Shown: piece by piece, positions 63,372-64,000 of the stretch | Layout of the letters: every line of letters starts with the position of its first letter | How positions within the stretch are numbered: the stretch's first letter is position 1 | NCBI RefSeq assembly: GCF_006227205.1 | Contig: NZ_VCNG01000013.1 | Coordinates: 80,404-144,403 of the forward strand | Length of the DNA stretch: 64,000 nt | Reading direction: 5' to 3' | Source: Pseudomonas sp. ICMP22404 | GTDB taxonomy: Bacteria; Pseudomonadota; Gammaproteobacteria; Pseudomonadales; Pseudomonadaceae | The notes under the pieces: generated by a model | Database searches by the model: none | What the model saw: only the letters and a program-made list of their open reading frames with translations | Told to the model about the DNA's origin: nothing | Translations under genes and position numbers: made by a program

Positions 63372-64000
63372 ATGAGCAAAGAAGTACTGCTGGTTGTTGA
63401 GTCGGTATCCAATGAAAAGGGCGTACCGGCTAACGTTATTTTTGAAGCGCTGGAGCTGGCTCTGGCCACTGCTACCAAGAAGCGGTTTGAAGACGAAGTT
63501 GATTTGCGTGTGGAGATCAATCGCCACACCGGTTCCTATGAAACTTTCCGTCGCTGGACGGTGGTCGAGGAAGCCGACCTGGATGATCCGGCTATCGAAA
63601 CCTGGCCGAGCAAGGTTGCAGAAACGCATCCTGGCGCCAAGGTAGGTGACGTAGTAGAAGAGAAGATCGAGTCCATCGAATTCGGTCGCATCGCTGCACA
63701 GACGGCCAAGCAGGTCATCGTGCAGAAGGTTCGTGAAGCCGAGCGCGCGCAAGTCGTTGACGCCTATCGCGAGAAGCTGGGCGAGATCATCTCCGGCACC
63801 GTGAAAAAGGTTACCCGCGACAACGTGATCGTCGACCTGGGCAACAACGCCGAGGCGCTGTTGGCTCGTGAAGACATCATTTCTCGCGAAACTTTCCGAG
63901 TGGGCGTGCGACTGCGTGCGCTGCTCAAGGAAATCCGCACCGAGAACCGCGGCCCGCAGCTGATTCTGTCGCGTACTGCGCCGGAAATGCTGATCGAGTT
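63372..64000 (+). CDS. nusA: Transcription termination/antitermination factor NusA, partial (first 209 residues)
   Basis: N-terminal RNA polymerase-binding domain starting [17 protein letters not shown] and the S1 domain ([20 protein letters not shown]), cut by the right window edge just where the KH domains begin ([14 protein letters not shown]). Follows rimP by 59 bases. The gene continues beyond 64000. Confidence 0.97.
   Translation, partial: MSKEVLLVVESVSNEKGVPANVIFEALELALATATKKRFEDEVDLRVEINRHTGSYETFRRWTVVEEADLDDPAIETWPSKVAETHPGAKVGDVVEEKIESIEFGRIAAQTAKQVIVQKVREAERAQVVDAYREKLGEIISGTVKKVTRDNVIVDLGNNAEALLAREDIISRETFRVGVRLRALLKEIRTENRGPQLILSRTAPEMLIE

Overview
The window is a chromosomal segment of a fluorescent-group Pseudomonas. 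The basis is gene order and protein sequences typical of that group: grpE-dnaK-dnaJ-dapB-carA-carB-greA, ftsH-folP-glmM-tpiA-secG-tRNA-rimP-nusA, fur/recN/bamE/smpB, an lld lactate operon, an ssrA tag reading ANDETYGEYALAA, and Pseudomonas REP elements. Most of the window is GC-rich housekeeping DNA. Between about 9.55 and 29.89 kb lies a mosaic accessory island of much lower and uneven GC.

Layout. 0-9.5 kb: tandem REP elements, then a minus-strand operon for peptide import (binding protein, two permeases, two ATPases) and two M20 peptidases, with a divergent LysR regulator that ends in a 14-G tract. 9.55-29.89 kb: a genomic island next to the 3' end of ssrA (tmRNA). It carries a P4-type integrase beside ssrA, a degenerate copy of the ssrA 3' end at the far end, and shared GGAATACC motifs near both ends. 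30.4-39.4 kb: a small secreted protein, the lactate utilisation operon (lldP-lutABC-D-lactate dehydrogenase) and its GntR-type regulator. 39.5-64 kb: REP pair, smpB, a sodium symporter, ratA-rnfH, bamE, fur, recN, the heat-shock operon with two sigma-32 promoters, dapB, carAB, greA, yhbY, rlmE, ftsH, folP, glmM, tpiA, secG, tRNA-Leu(GAG), initiator tRNA-Met, rimP and the start of nusA.

The island is a defence island. From left to right it holds: an IS5-type transposase remnant; a GIY-YIG nuclease-like protein; a WYL-domain repressor with a perfect 18-bp palindrome before its gene; a four-gene SMC/Wadjet-like operon in the unusual order TOPRIM (D) - SMC ATPase (C) - kleisin (A) - MukE-like (B); a nuclease-helicase of the DUF2075 type paired with a MazG-like pyrophosphohydrolase; a DUF4209-like protein with an RxxxxH motif; and a four-gene minus-strand cassette of CD-NTase, CapV phospholipase, a 125-aa minimal Cas10-like polymerase (mCpol) and a two-helix plus beta-barrel membrane protein. 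Two tyrosine recombinases of different types follow.

The most exciting part is that last cassette (22.70-25.90 kb). It joins a two-gene CBASS module (cyclase and phospholipase) to an mCpol/2TM-beta pair of the kind recently named Panoptes. In such a pair a constitutive decoy cyclic nucleotide is thought to hold a membrane effector off until a phage sponge removes the nucleotide. One operon would thus hold a nucleotide-signalling defence and a guard against phage inhibitors of that defence. The reordered, compact Wadjet-like operon under a WYL repressor is the second candidate for a new variant. All functions are read from motifs and context; no database search was run.
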